In this document: positions 52,576 through 60,403 of the stretch, one piece after another | Layout of the letters: the number at the start of each line of letters is the position of its first letter | Numbering within the stretch: position 1 is the stretch's first letter | Assembly: GCA_003112755.1 (NCBI GenBank) | Contig: BFBT01000002.1 | Location: 186,001-250,000, forward strand | Origin: Lawsonibacter asaccharolyticus | GTDB lineage: Bacteria > Bacillota > Clostridia > Oscillospirales > Oscillospiraceae | Direction: 5' to 3' | Length of the DNA stretch: 64,000 bases | Notes under the pieces: generated by a model | Databases searched by the model: none | What the model was told of the DNA's origin: nothing | Seen by the model: only the letters and a program-made list of their open reading frames with translations | Made by a program: the position numbers and the translations under genes

Positions 52576-52734
52576 TTAATGGTTCTTATACCGGCGGCTG
52601 TAGCCGCACTTCCGGCACCGGTAGACCTTGCAGCTGTAAGAGCTGCCGTCATCAACCGAGACTTGGGTGTTGAAGATCAGCTCCCAGTCGTGCCGGCAGA
52701 AACAGGAGCGGATGTATTGGATCAACCAGCGCAT
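52576..52734 (-). CDS. 52-aa zinc-binding protein
   Basis: ATG after GGGGAGGCGGTGCTG, overlapping the upstream stop by one base (TGATG). CFCRH near residue 12 and CRKCGY near residue 43 make a possible zinc site. Typical small phage-type protein. Confidence 0.55.
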   Translation of the reverse strand: MRWLIQYIRSCFCRHDWELIFNTQVSVDDGSSYSCKVYRCRKCGYSRRYKNH

Positions 52735-52985
52735 CAGCACCGCCTCCCCTTCCGGTTGTTATGGGTGACCATGACTGGCCGTTTTGCATCCAGGGAGGAC
52801 TTGCAGCCACAGCGGTCCTTGGGCTTGCCACAGGCCGGGCACAGGCCGGCACGGAGCCGGCGGTCAACATTGGGCGGGCGAAGGAATGGGTCGCAGAAGG
52901 GCGAATAGCAGCCGGTGCAGAAGTTAAAGGACTTCTCCCCGTTGAGCTTCGTTCCCCGCGGTTTCCTGGGTTTCACGAATCTCAT
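52734..52985 (-). CDS. 83-aa zinc-ribbon protein
   Basis: Start MRFVKPRKPRG after GGTGAGAGAT. CTGC...CDP, then CPACGKPKDRCGC; basic N- and C-termini suggest nucleic-acid binding. Overlaps next gene. Confidence 0.55.
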   Translation of the reverse strand: MRFVKPRKPRGTKLNGEKSFNFCTGCYSPFCDPFLRPPNVDRRLRAGLCPACGKPKDRCGCKSSLDAKRPVMVTHNNRKGRRC

Positions 52986-52990
52986 ATCTC

Positions 52991-53227
52991 TCACCCGATC
53001 CTTTCCAGCTGCAGCCGTTTGGCCATTTCCAGACCAACCTTGGACCACTTGCCGTCCGATTCACAGACAAAGACGACACTGTCGCTTTTCTCGAACCAGC
53101 GCCCGCCACTCGGAGTACGGACTTCATCGCCCTTCTTGGGCAGAGCTTCCACAACGAAGATGTCGCCGTTTACCAGACCTCGGAACCGGTCGCCGATGTT
53201 GAAGGTTTCGTTTTTGATCTCACTCAT
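52991..53227 (-). CDS. Hypothetical protein, 78 aa
   Basis: First gene of the operon, after CAGGAGGTAACAAAAGG. Single compact beta domain (FNIGDRFRGLVNGDIFVVE ... GRWFEKSDSVVFV) like small DNA/RNA-associated folds. No family assigned. Confidence 0.6.
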   Translation of the reverse strand: MSEIKNETFNIGDRFRGLVNGDIFVVEALPKKGDEVRTPSGGRWFEKSDSVVFVCESDGKWSKVGLEMAKRLQLERIG

Positions 53228-53281
53228 CCTTTTGTTACCTCCTGTATGTATTTTCTGTTCCAGAATTGGGGTACTGTATGG

Positions 53282-53311
53282 ATATTATGCAGGACAGCGA
53301 GTTCTCATTCT
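53282..53311 (-). promoter_or_regulatory. Element-type promoter of the ATPase operon
   Basis: AGAATGAGAA, ten bases, TGCATAATAT; leader ACAGTACCCCAATTCTGG then AATACATACAGGAGG. Confidence 0.7.
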
Positions 53312-53327
53312 GGAGACTGTGATTTGG

Positions 53328-53428
53328 GGATCTTTTTTAACGAAGAAAACTGGCGGGTGAGTTCTTTTTGCTGGGAGCCGTGGCCGAGGGCCGGCTCCGC
53401 TCCGGAGCCTATGTTGGGTCCGTGAGAG
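53328..53428. repeat. Dispersed intergenic repeat, copy 12
   Basis: CTTTTTTTAACGAAGAAAAC, TGGCGGGTGAG, GGCTCCGCTCCGGAGCC hairpin, GGGTCCGTGAGAG; its AACGAAG end is 17 bases from the adjacent promoter. Confidence 0.75.
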
Positions 53429-53574
53429 TTCCGCTGGGCATGAACGGCAGAGCAAATCGTTGTGGACAACGAGGGAGGTCCTTGCAGGACAAGCCCAAGA
53501 CGGCAAAGGCCAGAATCCTCTGTTTAGGACAAAAAAACCGCCACCCATATATTATGAGCGGCGGGTATGGCGCA

Positions 53575-53979
53575 TTAGGACTTGGTCTTGGGAGATTTCT
53601 CCTTGGGGGCATCGCCCCTCTCCCCGTCCCCGGTGGGTGCGCCCTCACCCTCAGACTCGGGGCCAGCGGCAGGTGCAGGCTCGGGAGCAGGAGTCTCCTG
53701 AGCATCGGCCGCAGGCCTCTCCTTCAGGTTTTCGCCGTCGGCAGCAGAGGGCTCAGCGCCCTCTTCCTCTGCGACAGGCTCAGCGGCCGGCGCATCAGGA
53801 GTGGGTTTTTTCTCAGCGGTTGCCGCAGGCCGCTTCGCAGGGCCAGCCGGACTGGGCACATATGGAGGGGCCGCGCACATGTCGTAGTACATCTCGTCCA
53901 GCTTTTTCTTGGCGAAATAGCAGGCAGCGCCTACACCAGCGCCAATACCCAGCGCCAACAGAATCTTCTTCATGTTCAT
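53575..53979 (-). CDS. Membrane-anchored Ala/Pro/Glu-rich protein
   Basis: 134 residues. Short N-terminal hydrophobic segment (LLALGIGAGVGAACYF) then low-complexity Ala/Pro/Glu repeats to the end, like YtxH-type or surface spacer proteins. AAAGGATTG upstream is a modest ribosome binding site. Function unknown. Confidence 0.55.
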   Translation of the reverse strand: MNMKKILLALGIGAGVGAACYFAKKKLDEMYYDMCAAPPYVPSPAGPAKRPAATAEKKPTPDAPAAEPVAEEEGAEPSAADGENLKERPAADAQETPAPEPAPAAGPESEGEGAPTGDGERGDAPKEKSPKTKS

Positions 53980-54042
53980 GGGAAAAACAATCCTTTCTGA
54001 TTTGGAATGTATTGCAAGCAGCCATCATAGCCAGTCGCTTCG

Positions 54043-54411
54043 TTAAAGATGATAGCCCATGCGGCCCAGCGCAAACATGAGTAGGAGGCCAACGGCTTCC
54101 TGAGATGATACCTTTTCGATGCATTCAGCAAGATTAAGGCAAGCCTGCTGATATTCGTCTATCTCGACGATGAACTTAGGCTCGGCGAGAGGGATCCAGT
54201 GCAGCTCCCTCTCCGGATCAGCATGCCGCCATCGAATGTAGGCATCCTGTGCCCACCTGTTTTCGATGATGTCTGTGGCAGTATCAGAATTAACGCCATA
54301 TTGGACGGCTTCTTGGGGTGTCTGGAATCCTTTGTCGCGCATAATGCGGCAAATCATATCCTGGGCAATGGGGTCTTTGCTGAAATCGAGGTCTAACCGT
54401 AGTTTGTCCAT
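54043..54411 (-). CDS. Hypothetical protein, 122 aa
   Basis: Start MDKLRLDLDFSKD after GAAAGGAAAGAGTGGAC. Helical, acidic; YQQACLNLAECIEKVSSQEAVGLL near the C-terminus. No known domain. Confidence 0.55.
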   Translation of the reverse strand: MDKLRLDLDFSKDPIAQDMICRIMRDKGFQTPQEAVQYGVNSDTATDIIENRWAQDAYIRWRHADPERELHWIPLAEPKFIVEIDEYQQACLNLAECIEKVSSQEAVGLLLMFALGRMGYHL

Positions 54412-54440
54412 GTCCACTCTTTCCTTTCTGGCCCACACGC

Positions 54441-54960
54441 TTAGCCTACCAAGGAGATTTTGGCGCCGGCCTCATCTGTCCCGGTTCCGGTGATCCAGTC
54501 CACGGTGTACCAGGCCGCGGTGCTGTTGTGGTCGCCCAAATTCTCATATATCTGGATGAGAGTACTCCAGAGCCATAACAGTCAGCTCTCCGTTGCTGAA
54601 GAACTGGAAGCTGTCAGAACCTTGCTCAGAAACATAGGAAAGGTGCTCCACCCTCCCAGACTCCCACTCCAGTACAATGGCGTCGCCATCGGCGCTCACG
54701 GAGCAACGGAAGGAATTGTCCGCACTGCCCATGGAAAAATCCGCCTGGCCACCGTCCATTGTATAGAAGAACCCAACGCCGGTACCGTCGCCGAGTTTAG
54801 CCGTGCGTCCGGAAGCTCCATCCTCATCGAAGAAATAGTACTGACCTCTGCCGGACAGCCAGGTGCCCGGCGTAAAGACAACCGGAGTTTCGGAGACGCT
54901 GCCGGAGGGAGGCGGTGTAGCCTCCACAGGCGCGGCCGGGCTGCAGCCGGCAGCCATCAT
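54441..54960 (-). pseudogene. Broken lipoprotein gene at the tRNA-Thr 3' end
   Basis: Begins three bases after the tRNA CCA end with MMAAGCSPAAP: the lipobox AAGC is there but the signal-peptide helix and ribosome binding site are missing. After SHPDI a TGA ends the frame, but shifting by two bases at a TATATA tract continues YENLGDHNSTAAWYTVDWIT to a TAA at 54441. So the gene is cut at its 5' end and frameshifted near its 3' end. Confidence 0.65.
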
Positions 54961-54963
54961 GTT

Positions 54964-55039
54964 TGGAGCTGGTGACAGGGATCGAACCTGCGACCCTCGG
55001 AGTACAAAACCGATGCTCTACCAACTGAGCTACACCAGC
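54964..55039 (-). tRNA. tRNA-Thr (anticodon UGU)
   Basis: Full cloverleaf: acceptor GCTGGTG/CACCAGC, D arm GCTC..GAGC, anticodon loop TTTGTAC (U33, UGU), T arm GCAGG TTCGATC CCTGT, encoded CCA. Base pair 31-39 is a U-U mismatch. Reads ACA codons. Confidence 0.92.
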
Positions 55040-55043
55040 ACGA

Positions 55044-55523
55044 TTAGATTCTCCGCAGCTTCACCCGCGCCGGCCGCTTCACCCGCCGCACTTGACAGAC
55101 AACTGCCGGCTGGACCGGCTGCCGCACAGGGCTGTACTTTTGCAGCCCCGCCAAAAACTCGTCCACGAACAATATCTCGTCCGAAACGCCGGCCATCGTC
55201 GCCTGCAGCATGCATCCATCGATCAGGAGTACATGATTGGAGTGAGCCAGGGCGACCGCCTGGCGGGTGAACGGCTGATTGCTGATAACAATACCGGCAT
55301 CAGCCCCGTAGTGCTTAATTGCCCCGGTCACCTCCTGCACAGCATGGATACCAACCGGAGACGAATGGCATTTGCATTGGATCACGGCGATCTTGCCGTT
55401 GCGGTACAGTACCAGATCGGCACCGTAGTCGTTGGATCCAGGCGTCTCGAATACCGAAACGCCTCGTTCTTCGAAAAAAGCCTGGACGAGATACTCGAAT
55501 TCCAGGCCGTTGTTTTGAACCAT
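55044..55523 (-). CDS. Mrr-type restriction endonuclease-like protein
   Basis: 159 residues from the ATG after GAAGGAGGGGCTTCTC. Mrr catalytic pattern: GLEFEYLVQAFFEERG (N-terminal helix), then NDYGADLVLY and IAVIQCKC (D...QxK of the PD-(D/E)XK core), then HAVQEVTGAIKHYGAD and IVISNQPFT. Lacks a second DNA-binding domain but has a basic C-terminus (VRRVKRPARVKLRR). Possible Mrr-like or type IV restriction nuclease. It lies between two tRNA-Thr genes. Confidence 0.82.
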   Translation of the reverse strand: MVQNNGLEFEYLVQAFFEERGVSVFETPGSNDYGADLVLYRNGKIAVIQCKCHSSPVGIHAVQEVTGAIKHYGADAGIVISNQPFTRQAVALAHSNHVLLIDGCMLQATMAGVSDEILFVDEFLAGLQKYSPVRQPVQPAVVCQVRRVKRPARVKLRRI

Positions 55524-55563
55524 GAGAAGCCCCTCCTTCACATGGGAATGGAAATTGAAAAGA

Positions 55564-55639
55564 TGGAGCTGGCGGCCGGGATCGAACCGACGACAACGGC
55601 GTTACGAATGCCGGGCTCTGCCAACTGAGCTACGCCAGC
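55564..55639 (-). tRNA. tRNA-Thr (anticodon CGU)
   Basis: Cloverleaf with acceptor GCTGGCG/CGCCAGC, D arm GCTC..GAGC, anticodon loop TTCGTAA (CGU), T arm with TTCGATC, encoded CCA. Pair 31-39 is A-C. Acceptor and D arm nearly equal the other tRNA-Thr, so the two are duplicates with different anticodons. Reads ACG codons. Confidence 0.92.
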
Positions 55640-55702
55640 ATGGAGACGGGAGCTGGGTGGAGAGCCCAGCCCCCTGATTAAATATGTTTTGAAGAAACAG
55701 GC

Positions 55703-56045
55703 CCCTCCTCTGCCTGTCTGCACCCGCTGCTGTCTTCCAGCATTCCTTGCCGGACCCGGGCTCCAAACTTTGTTTTTCCAGATGCCGATGGGTGAAAGGC
55801 CCGCCCCGAGGGCGGAGGCAAACCGGCAAGCTCAGCATCGGCTCATCGGCCACCACATTACAAACGACACTCATCGTGGAATGCTAATTAGTGTGAGCCG
55901 CCCCTCCTCTGCGGCCCGGTCCTCGCTGCTGTCTTCCGGCGTTTCCGCCAGACCCGAGGTCCAGAAGTTGGTCTACCAGATGCCGATGTTTACGGAGATC
56001 CCCGGCGACCGGGGCCCCAGAGAACAGACTCAGCATCGATCCATA
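55703..56045 (-). repeat. Pair of structured imperfect repeats ahead of the tRNA genes
   Basis: Two units (about 55703-55845 and 55901-56045) share CCCCTCCTCTGC, GCTGCTGTCTTCC, CCAGATGCCGATG and TCAGCATCG. On the minus strand GATGCTGA pairs with TCGGCATC around a strong GC hairpin. Both lie between promoter 56126 and tRNA-Thr(CGU), so they are in the tRNA precursor. Not recognisable as tRNA. Confidence 0.5.
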
Positions 56046-56125
56046 ATCCGGGGATACATAAATGCACAAACGGAAGTGTTGAAATCAAGTTTGATGGAAA
56101 GGGCCTCTAGCTATCCCTTTCACTA

Positions 56126-56157
56126 TTATTATATGCACTAGCCCAATTTTTTATTTT
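56126..56157 (-). promoter_or_regulatory. Element-type promoter of the tRNA operon
   Basis: AAAATAAAAA, ten bases, TGCATATAAT on the minus strand. Confidence 0.75.
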
Positions 56158-56649
56158 GGACTTTCCGGCCTTCCGGGCTGGGTGGGAAATCTGCGTTGAA
56201 CAGAGTGATGTTGCAAAAGTACAGCCTAATCCGTTTTTCAATGGATCTTAACAATCCTAGAAATATCTTTCAAAGATATTGAACGGACTTGCGGTCCTTA
56301 GGGCACATAGTTCGCATTGCGTGGCGAAACGAATGTCGTAAACCTGTGCAACATATCGAGATGACTCGCGGACTAACACATTTGTGCTATCGCGCACTGG
56401 CGGCTGATGTTTGTCACAACGGCTGGTGATTGGTGACCTTCATCTTTTTTGCTTTTAGAAGCAAAAACTCAAGTATTTGATTATATAGTCATCGCATTCC
56501 CGTGCAGGCCGGACAATTGCCGGTCTTGCCGGGGCTGCGTACACCACATAAGACAAAGATTGGCCAACTCAGCTACATTCACTTGTTCTCGGCTTATTCC
56601 CGCCCAGCCCGGGAGGCCGGAGCCTCCCAGTAATGCTGGACGCTGTGCT
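56158..56649. other. Non-coding region with a 9-base palindrome
   Basis: No gene seen. AATATCTTTCAAAGATATT (56260-56278) is a near-perfect palindrome. A segment at about 56515-56580, read on the minus strand, resembles a degenerate tRNA 5' half (GTAGCTGAGTTGG), with a poor anticodon stem and no standard T loop. Confidence 0.4.
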
Positions 56650-57282
56650 TTAGCCTTCCTTCACCTGGAGGGCGGAAAGGATATCCTCGAAGGATGCGTT
56701 CACATCCCAGGGAGCCTTGTAGTCGACCTTGGTGTTGACTACGGCCTCGTCGATCTGGGCGGAGACTTTATCGGCCTCAGACAGCAGATCCTGCATGGTG
56801 GCTTTCAGCTTGGCGCGGTCAAACCGCTCGGTTGTGGTGACCTCCACATCATAGATGTAGGGGACCTGGTTACCCTCGCCGTTGAAGGTATAACCGGTGC
56901 CCCGCTCCACCTTCTTGCCGCTCTTAATGCGGAGCATGCTGCGGATCTTCTCGGCCACCGACTGGCGGCACTTATTAGCCTCGATGGCCGCGTCCATGTC
57001 ACCGATGCCGCCGGCCAGGTTGCCCTTGGCCACGCCGATGGCCTTGGTCAGGGCGTCCTTCTCCTTCACAATGGAAAGGGCCAGGGAGATGGCGGTGTCA
57101 GGAACGACCAACTCGGTGACCTCAGCCACCTCAGTCTCGTCCTCAGCGCTGGAAATAGCCTTGCTCCGGCGGTGGACCTTGCTGACCTCCAGCAGGTTGT
57201 CTTGAATGGACATGGTTGCCATAGTCTGGTTCAGCAGCCGGTCCAGGAAATTCTGATAACGGAAAGCCTCTTTGAGATTCAT
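56650..57282 (-). CDS. Hypothetical protein, 210 aa
   Basis: Start MNLKEAFRYQNFLD after CGAAGGAGGATTGTTTC. Long helical N-terminal half, then NGEGNQVPYIYDVEVTTTERFDRAK and a helical end. Similar proteins are frequent in Clostridia mobile elements without known role. Preceded by four tandem promoters, implying strong or layered expression. Confidence 0.65.
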   Translation of the reverse strand: MNLKEAFRYQNFLDRLLNQTMATMSIQDNLLEVSKVHRRSKAISSAEDETEVAEVTELVVPDTAISLALSIVKEKDALTKAIGVAKGNLAGGIGDMDAAIEANKCRQSVAEKIRSMLRIKSGKKVERGTGYTFNGEGNQVPYIYDVEVTTTERFDRAKLKATMQDLLSEADKVSAQIDEAVVNTKVDYKAPWDVNASFEDILSALQVKEG

Positions 57283-57323
57283 GAAACAATCCTCCTTCGA
57301 AATTCTTTGATGGCATTCTGATA

Positions 57324-57562
57324 CTATTATATGCACTTCTTCCGAAATTTATTCCCGCTGTATTTGGCAGCCAGGATCCCGGAGAAAAGCCGTTCACATA
57401 TATTATATGCACTTCCCAAAAATTTTATATTAGGGACCGTGGCGGGAAGGGCTGTCTTTCTGATTGTATTATATGCACTAGCTCGTTTTTGTATTTCGGC
57501 CAGACCGCCGGCTTTAGAAATCGTTTTGTTTTATTATATGCTATACGCCAAATTTATATTTT
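57324..57562 (-). promoter_or_regulatory. Four tandem element-type promoters
   Basis: Box B copies at 57324 (TGCATATAATAG), 57400 (TGCATATAATAT), 57466 (TGCATATAAT) and 57531 (AGCATATAAT), spaced 76, 66 and 65 bases. Box A copies are GGAATAAATT, AATATAAAAT, GAAATACAAA and AAAATATAAA, each exactly ten bases before box B. Confidence 0.75.
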
Positions 57563-57587
57563 GAAATTAGAGATTGGAAGTACAAAT

Positions 57588-57685
57588 CTTTTTTAACGAA
57601 GGAATGTGGCGGAGACTGTCCTGCTCTCCGGAAACTATGGCTGCGGGCCGGTTCCCTCACGGGAACCTATGAGGGGTCCGTGAGG
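57588..57685. repeat. Dispersed intergenic repeat, copy 13
   Basis: CTTTTTTAACGAAGGAATG, TGGCGGAGAC, GGTTCCCTCACGGGAACC hairpin, GGGTCCGTGAGG; its AACGAAG end faces the minus-strand promoter 26 bases away. Confidence 0.75.
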
Positions 57686-57739
57686 TTCCGTTGTTTTGTA
57701 CTACAACCAACCATCTCTGCCGTAGCGAAAAACAAGCAG

Positions 57740-57842
57740 GCCCCACGGACCTCACATAGGCTCCGGAACGGAGGCGGCCCGCGGCCACAGCCTCCGGCAA
57801 ACAAAACAAACCCTGGCAGCTTTTCTTCGTTAAGAAAGACTC
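57740..57842. repeat. Dispersed intergenic repeat, copy 14 (inverted)
   Basis: ACGGACCTCACATAGGCTCC, GGAGGCGGCC, TTTTCTTCGTTAAGAAAGA. With copy 13 it makes a large inverted pair between divergent promoters. Confidence 0.75.
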
Positions 57843-57924
57843 GCCACACGACCCGTTTCGCTAGGGCCGTATCCCCAAACAAACCTTCCAATGTCCAGCC
57901 AACCACCTCCTCCCTGCCGCTTCC

Positions 57925-57954
57925 AAAATAAAAAATGGTGCAACCGCATAAAAT
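57925..57954 (+). promoter_or_regulatory. Element-type promoter of the exonuclease gene
   Basis: AAAATAAAAA, ten bases, CGCATAAAAT; leader AACAGTACCCCAATACAGG. This one joins the A-rich box of one subclass with the leader of the other. Confidence 0.7.
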
Positions 57955-58016
57955 ATAACAGTACCCCAATACAGGCGAAAACGAAAATCCCAAAGGGAGG
58001 AGGCAAGAACAAATTT

Positions 58017-58919
58017 ATGGCGACAAAAATTGGAGCGCCCAAGAATGAGTTCCCCATCAAATCGGCCGAGAGCATGCTGCCGGTCATTGCCGGCAACACA
58101 GTCTTCGTTGTAGCAGATACTGAGACAACTGGCTTTGGCGCCTATGACGACATCCTGGAGATTGGTGCAGTCAAAATAGATGTGGAGACACACAAGGTCA
58201 TCCAGTCCTTCAGTACTTACTGCCGTATGAAAAACCATCAGAAGGTTCCACAGAAGATTGTTGACCTCACAGGCATCCATACCGAGGATGTGGCTGAGGC
58301 CCCCAAGATCGAGACGGTCCTACCGGCATTCCGCCAATTTGTAGATGGCTGCCCAATCGTCTTTCATAATGCGGCCTTCGACTGGCGCATGCTGGGCAAC
58401 AAGTACAAGCTGCTGGGTACCAGGCTGAACAACGATGTCATCTGCACGATGAAGCTGTTCAAGTACCTGCATCCGGAGGCTGAAGCCAGTAACCTGGACT
58501 TTATCACCAAGTTCTACGGAACTCCCATCGTCGGCCACCACCGGGCCGTTGTCGACTGCAAGTGGACGGCCGCGGCCTTCTGCAAGATGCGGGATGAAGT
58601 CCTGGCGACCGGTGTCATGCCGGTCATGAACCTGGACATGCTGGCTGGCCAGCAGTCTATGCCGGCAATGACCATGGCAGAACTGAATGCCCAGTGCCGA
58701 ATCCTGCGGGTCAACAGCTGGAAGAAAGGCAAGGTCCAGCGTATTTATTGCACGACCAACCTGGCCGATGTCTGTTATGACCTGGGCGAACATGTCTGGA
58801 ATGTAGTCCGCAAGCGGACAGACCGGGATCTGGATATCAATGTTGTATCAAAATTCATCCTGGGCTATCTGGGCTGCAGTCTAATCGAATTCCAGGAGAA
58901 ATACGCACCGTCCGCCTGA
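58017..58919 (+). CDS. DnaQ-like 3'-5' exonuclease
   Basis: 300 residues from the ATG after AGGGAGGAGGCAAGAAC. DEDDh exonuclease motifs: VADTETTGFG (Exo I), VFHNAAFDWRML (Exo II), HHRAVVDCKWTA (Exo III with His and Asp). The C-terminal 110 residues have no assigned domain. It could proofread or trim DNA during element replication; no polymerase gene is in the window. Confidence 0.85.
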   Translation: MATKIGAPKNEFPIKSAESMLPVIAGNTVFVVADTETTGFGAYDDILEIGAVKIDVETHKVIQSFSTYCRMKNHQKVPQKIVDLTGIHTEDVAEAPKIETVLPAFRQFVDGCPIVFHNAAFDWRMLGNKYKLLGTRLNNDVICTMKLFKYLHPEAEASNLDFITKFYGTPIVGHHRAVVDCKWTAAAFCKMRDEVLATGVMPVMNLDMLAGQQSMPAMTMAELNAQCRILRVNSWKKGKVQRIYCTTNLADVCYDLGEHVWNVVRKRTDRDLDINVVSKFILGYLGCSLIEFQEKYAPSA

Positions 58920-58923
58920 CACA

Positions 58924-58966
58924 AAAAACAGCTTCCCAAGATTTGTTTCTTGGAAAGCTGTTTTTC
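58924..58966. terminator. Bidirectional terminator between convergent genes
   Basis: AAAAAACAGCTTCC...GGAAAGCTGTTTTT hairpin with A and T runs on the two sides. Confidence 0.85.
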
Positions 58967-58971
58967 TATGT

Positions 58972-59616
58972 TCAATTAGTATTTTTCAACACAAACTGCC
59001 ATCCATCGGCGTCCACATCGCCTTCCAGGGTATAGCCAATTTTCTGCTCATCCAACAATGACAGGAATTTCTGTGCTGTCTCCTGTGACACTACAATGCC
59101 GTCAGCGGCATCTTCCTCGAATGGGACTTCATCCCATCCCTCCGGCATCTGCTCAAACCGGACTACTGTCACGGAAGCAGAGTCCATGGCCATCTTCGGG
59201 ATTATCCGCTTGGCATCTTCCATGCCGTCACTGTACATGACAGCCTGTGGCGACGCGTCGCTGCCGGCCGGACCATTCATGTTGACCTGTGTGGCTGCTC
59301 CATACAGGCAGATGCAGAAAGCGGCACAGGCGGCCATGCCAGCTGCCGCCCTTGTCCATGGCTTCTGGAATAGATGGGTGACCTTGGATTTATGTGCTGC
59401 CCGCACCTGGACCATCGTCTTCTTAGCCAGATCCTTCGGCGCCGGGATCGTATCCATTACCCGAATCGAAGCACACATGCGCTCCAGCTCGACCTTCAGG
59501 GTTCGGCACCGGCGACAGGAATTCAGATGGAGCTGCATCTCCCTCTCTTCTTCCGGAGACAATTCTCCGTCTATATCTGCGGAGATCATTCGTTCATACT
59601 TTCGACAGAAAGACAT
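58972..59616 (-). CDS. Membrane anti-sigma factor with zinc-finger domain
   Basis: 214 residues. N-terminal zf-HC2 motif (MISADIDGELSPEEE, then HLNSCRRC) binds the ECF sigma; one membrane helix at about 88-106 (AAAGMAACAAFCICLYG); the rest is extracytoplasmic. It follows the sigma gene by six bases. It would release the sigma in response to an envelope signal. Confidence 0.85.
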   Translation of the reverse strand: MSFCRKYERMISADIDGELSPEEEREMQLHLNSCRRCRTLKVELERMCASIRVMDTIPAPKDLAKKTMVQVRAAHKSKVTHLFQKPWTRAAAGMAACAAFCICLYGAATQVNMNGPAGSDASPQAVMYSDGMEDAKRIIPKMAMDSASVTVVRFEQMPEGWDEVPFEEDAADGIVVSQETAQKFLSLLDEQKIGYTLEGDVDADGWQFVLKNTN

Positions 59617-59622
59617 TCCAGA

Positions 59623-60255
59623 TCACTCCTTTCCTTTCCCATAATTGGACAGAATTTGGTCCGAAAAGTTGCTGTCCGCCAGCAATATCTTCCGGAGCGC
59701 CAGCCGGGCTCGGGACAGGCGCGACTTCACAGTGCCCAGATCAATGTCCAAGGCTGCCGCCAATTCTTGATAGTCCAGTCCGGCAATTTCCCGCAGCGTG
59801 ATAATCTGCCGGTAGTGCTCCGGCAGAGCAGATAAGCCCCGCTCGATGGCTCGGCTGATCTCTGTTTTCTCCAGCTTATGGTGTGGATCCAGGCTCCAGT
59901 CGCCCGGTTCTGGGATGGTCGACTCCTCATCATCCAGGGACGGCCCTCTCAGCCCCTGCCGGGTGCGGCAGTAGCGAAGATGGTCGATGCACAGGTTTGT
60001 AGCCATTCGGTACAGCCAAGTGGACAGGCTGCTGTTACCCCGAAAATTGGGCAACGACCGCCATGCCTTCAGGAATACCTCCTGAGCCAGATCGGCTGCG
60101 TCATCCCGATTGTTTACTAGCCGAAGGCAGAGCGAATATACTTTATTTTGGTTTGCTAAAACGATCTGTTCAAAAGCATCCTGGTCTCCCTGAGCGGCCT
60201 TTACCGCTAGGTTGCGGTCTGATGTTGATGTGTAGGTCGATACAAGAACAGCCAT
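59623..60255 (-). CDS. ECF sigma factor, SigW-like
   Basis: 210 residues. Region 2 NRDDAADLAQEVFLKAWRSLPNFRGNSSLSTWLYRMATNLCIDHLR and region 4 LPEHYRQIITLREIAGLDYQELAAAL with helix-turn-helix ending TVKSRLSRARLALRK (given in parts; all typical of ECF sigmas). Paired with its anti-sigma. It is transcribed from an element-type promoter, not an obvious ECF promoter, so it may sit below the other sigma. Confidence 0.9.
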   Translation of the reverse strand: MAVLVSTYTSTSDRNLAVKAAQGDQDAFEQIVLANQNKVYSLCLRLVNNRDDAADLAQEVFLKAWRSLPNFRGNSSLSTWLYRMATNLCIDHLRYCRTRQGLRGPSLDDEESTIPEPGDWSLDPHHKLEKTEISRAIERGLSALPEHYRQIITLREIAGLDYQELAAALDIDLGTVKSRLSRARLALRKILLADSNFSDQILSNYGKGKE

Positions 60256-60290
60256 CTTGATATATCACCCCTGATTTTTTGTTTGTTTTA

Positions 60291-60322
60291 ATATTATATG
60301 CAGTTTTAACGGAACATATTTT
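60291..60322 (-). promoter_or_regulatory. Element-type promoter of the ECF sigma operon
   Basis: AAAATATGTT, ten bases, TGCATATAAT on the minus strand. Confidence 0.75.
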
Positions 60323-60358
60323 GTGGCTAATATTCTCCACAATCCAGCCACATCCCAA

Positions 60359-60397
60359 AGAAGAACCGGACAGCATTGCTGCTGCCCGGTCTTTGGT
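60359..60397 (-). terminator. Rho-independent terminator
   Basis: AAGACCGGGCAGC...GCTGTCCGGTTCTT hairpin followed by CTTTGGG on the minus strand, after the 205-aa gene. Confidence 0.7.
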
Positions 60398-60403
60398 TTG
60401 AGC

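Noticed and set aside
56515..56590. A third tRNA gene
   Set aside because: The D-arm-like part is there but the anticodon stem does not pair and no TTCGA T loop is found.
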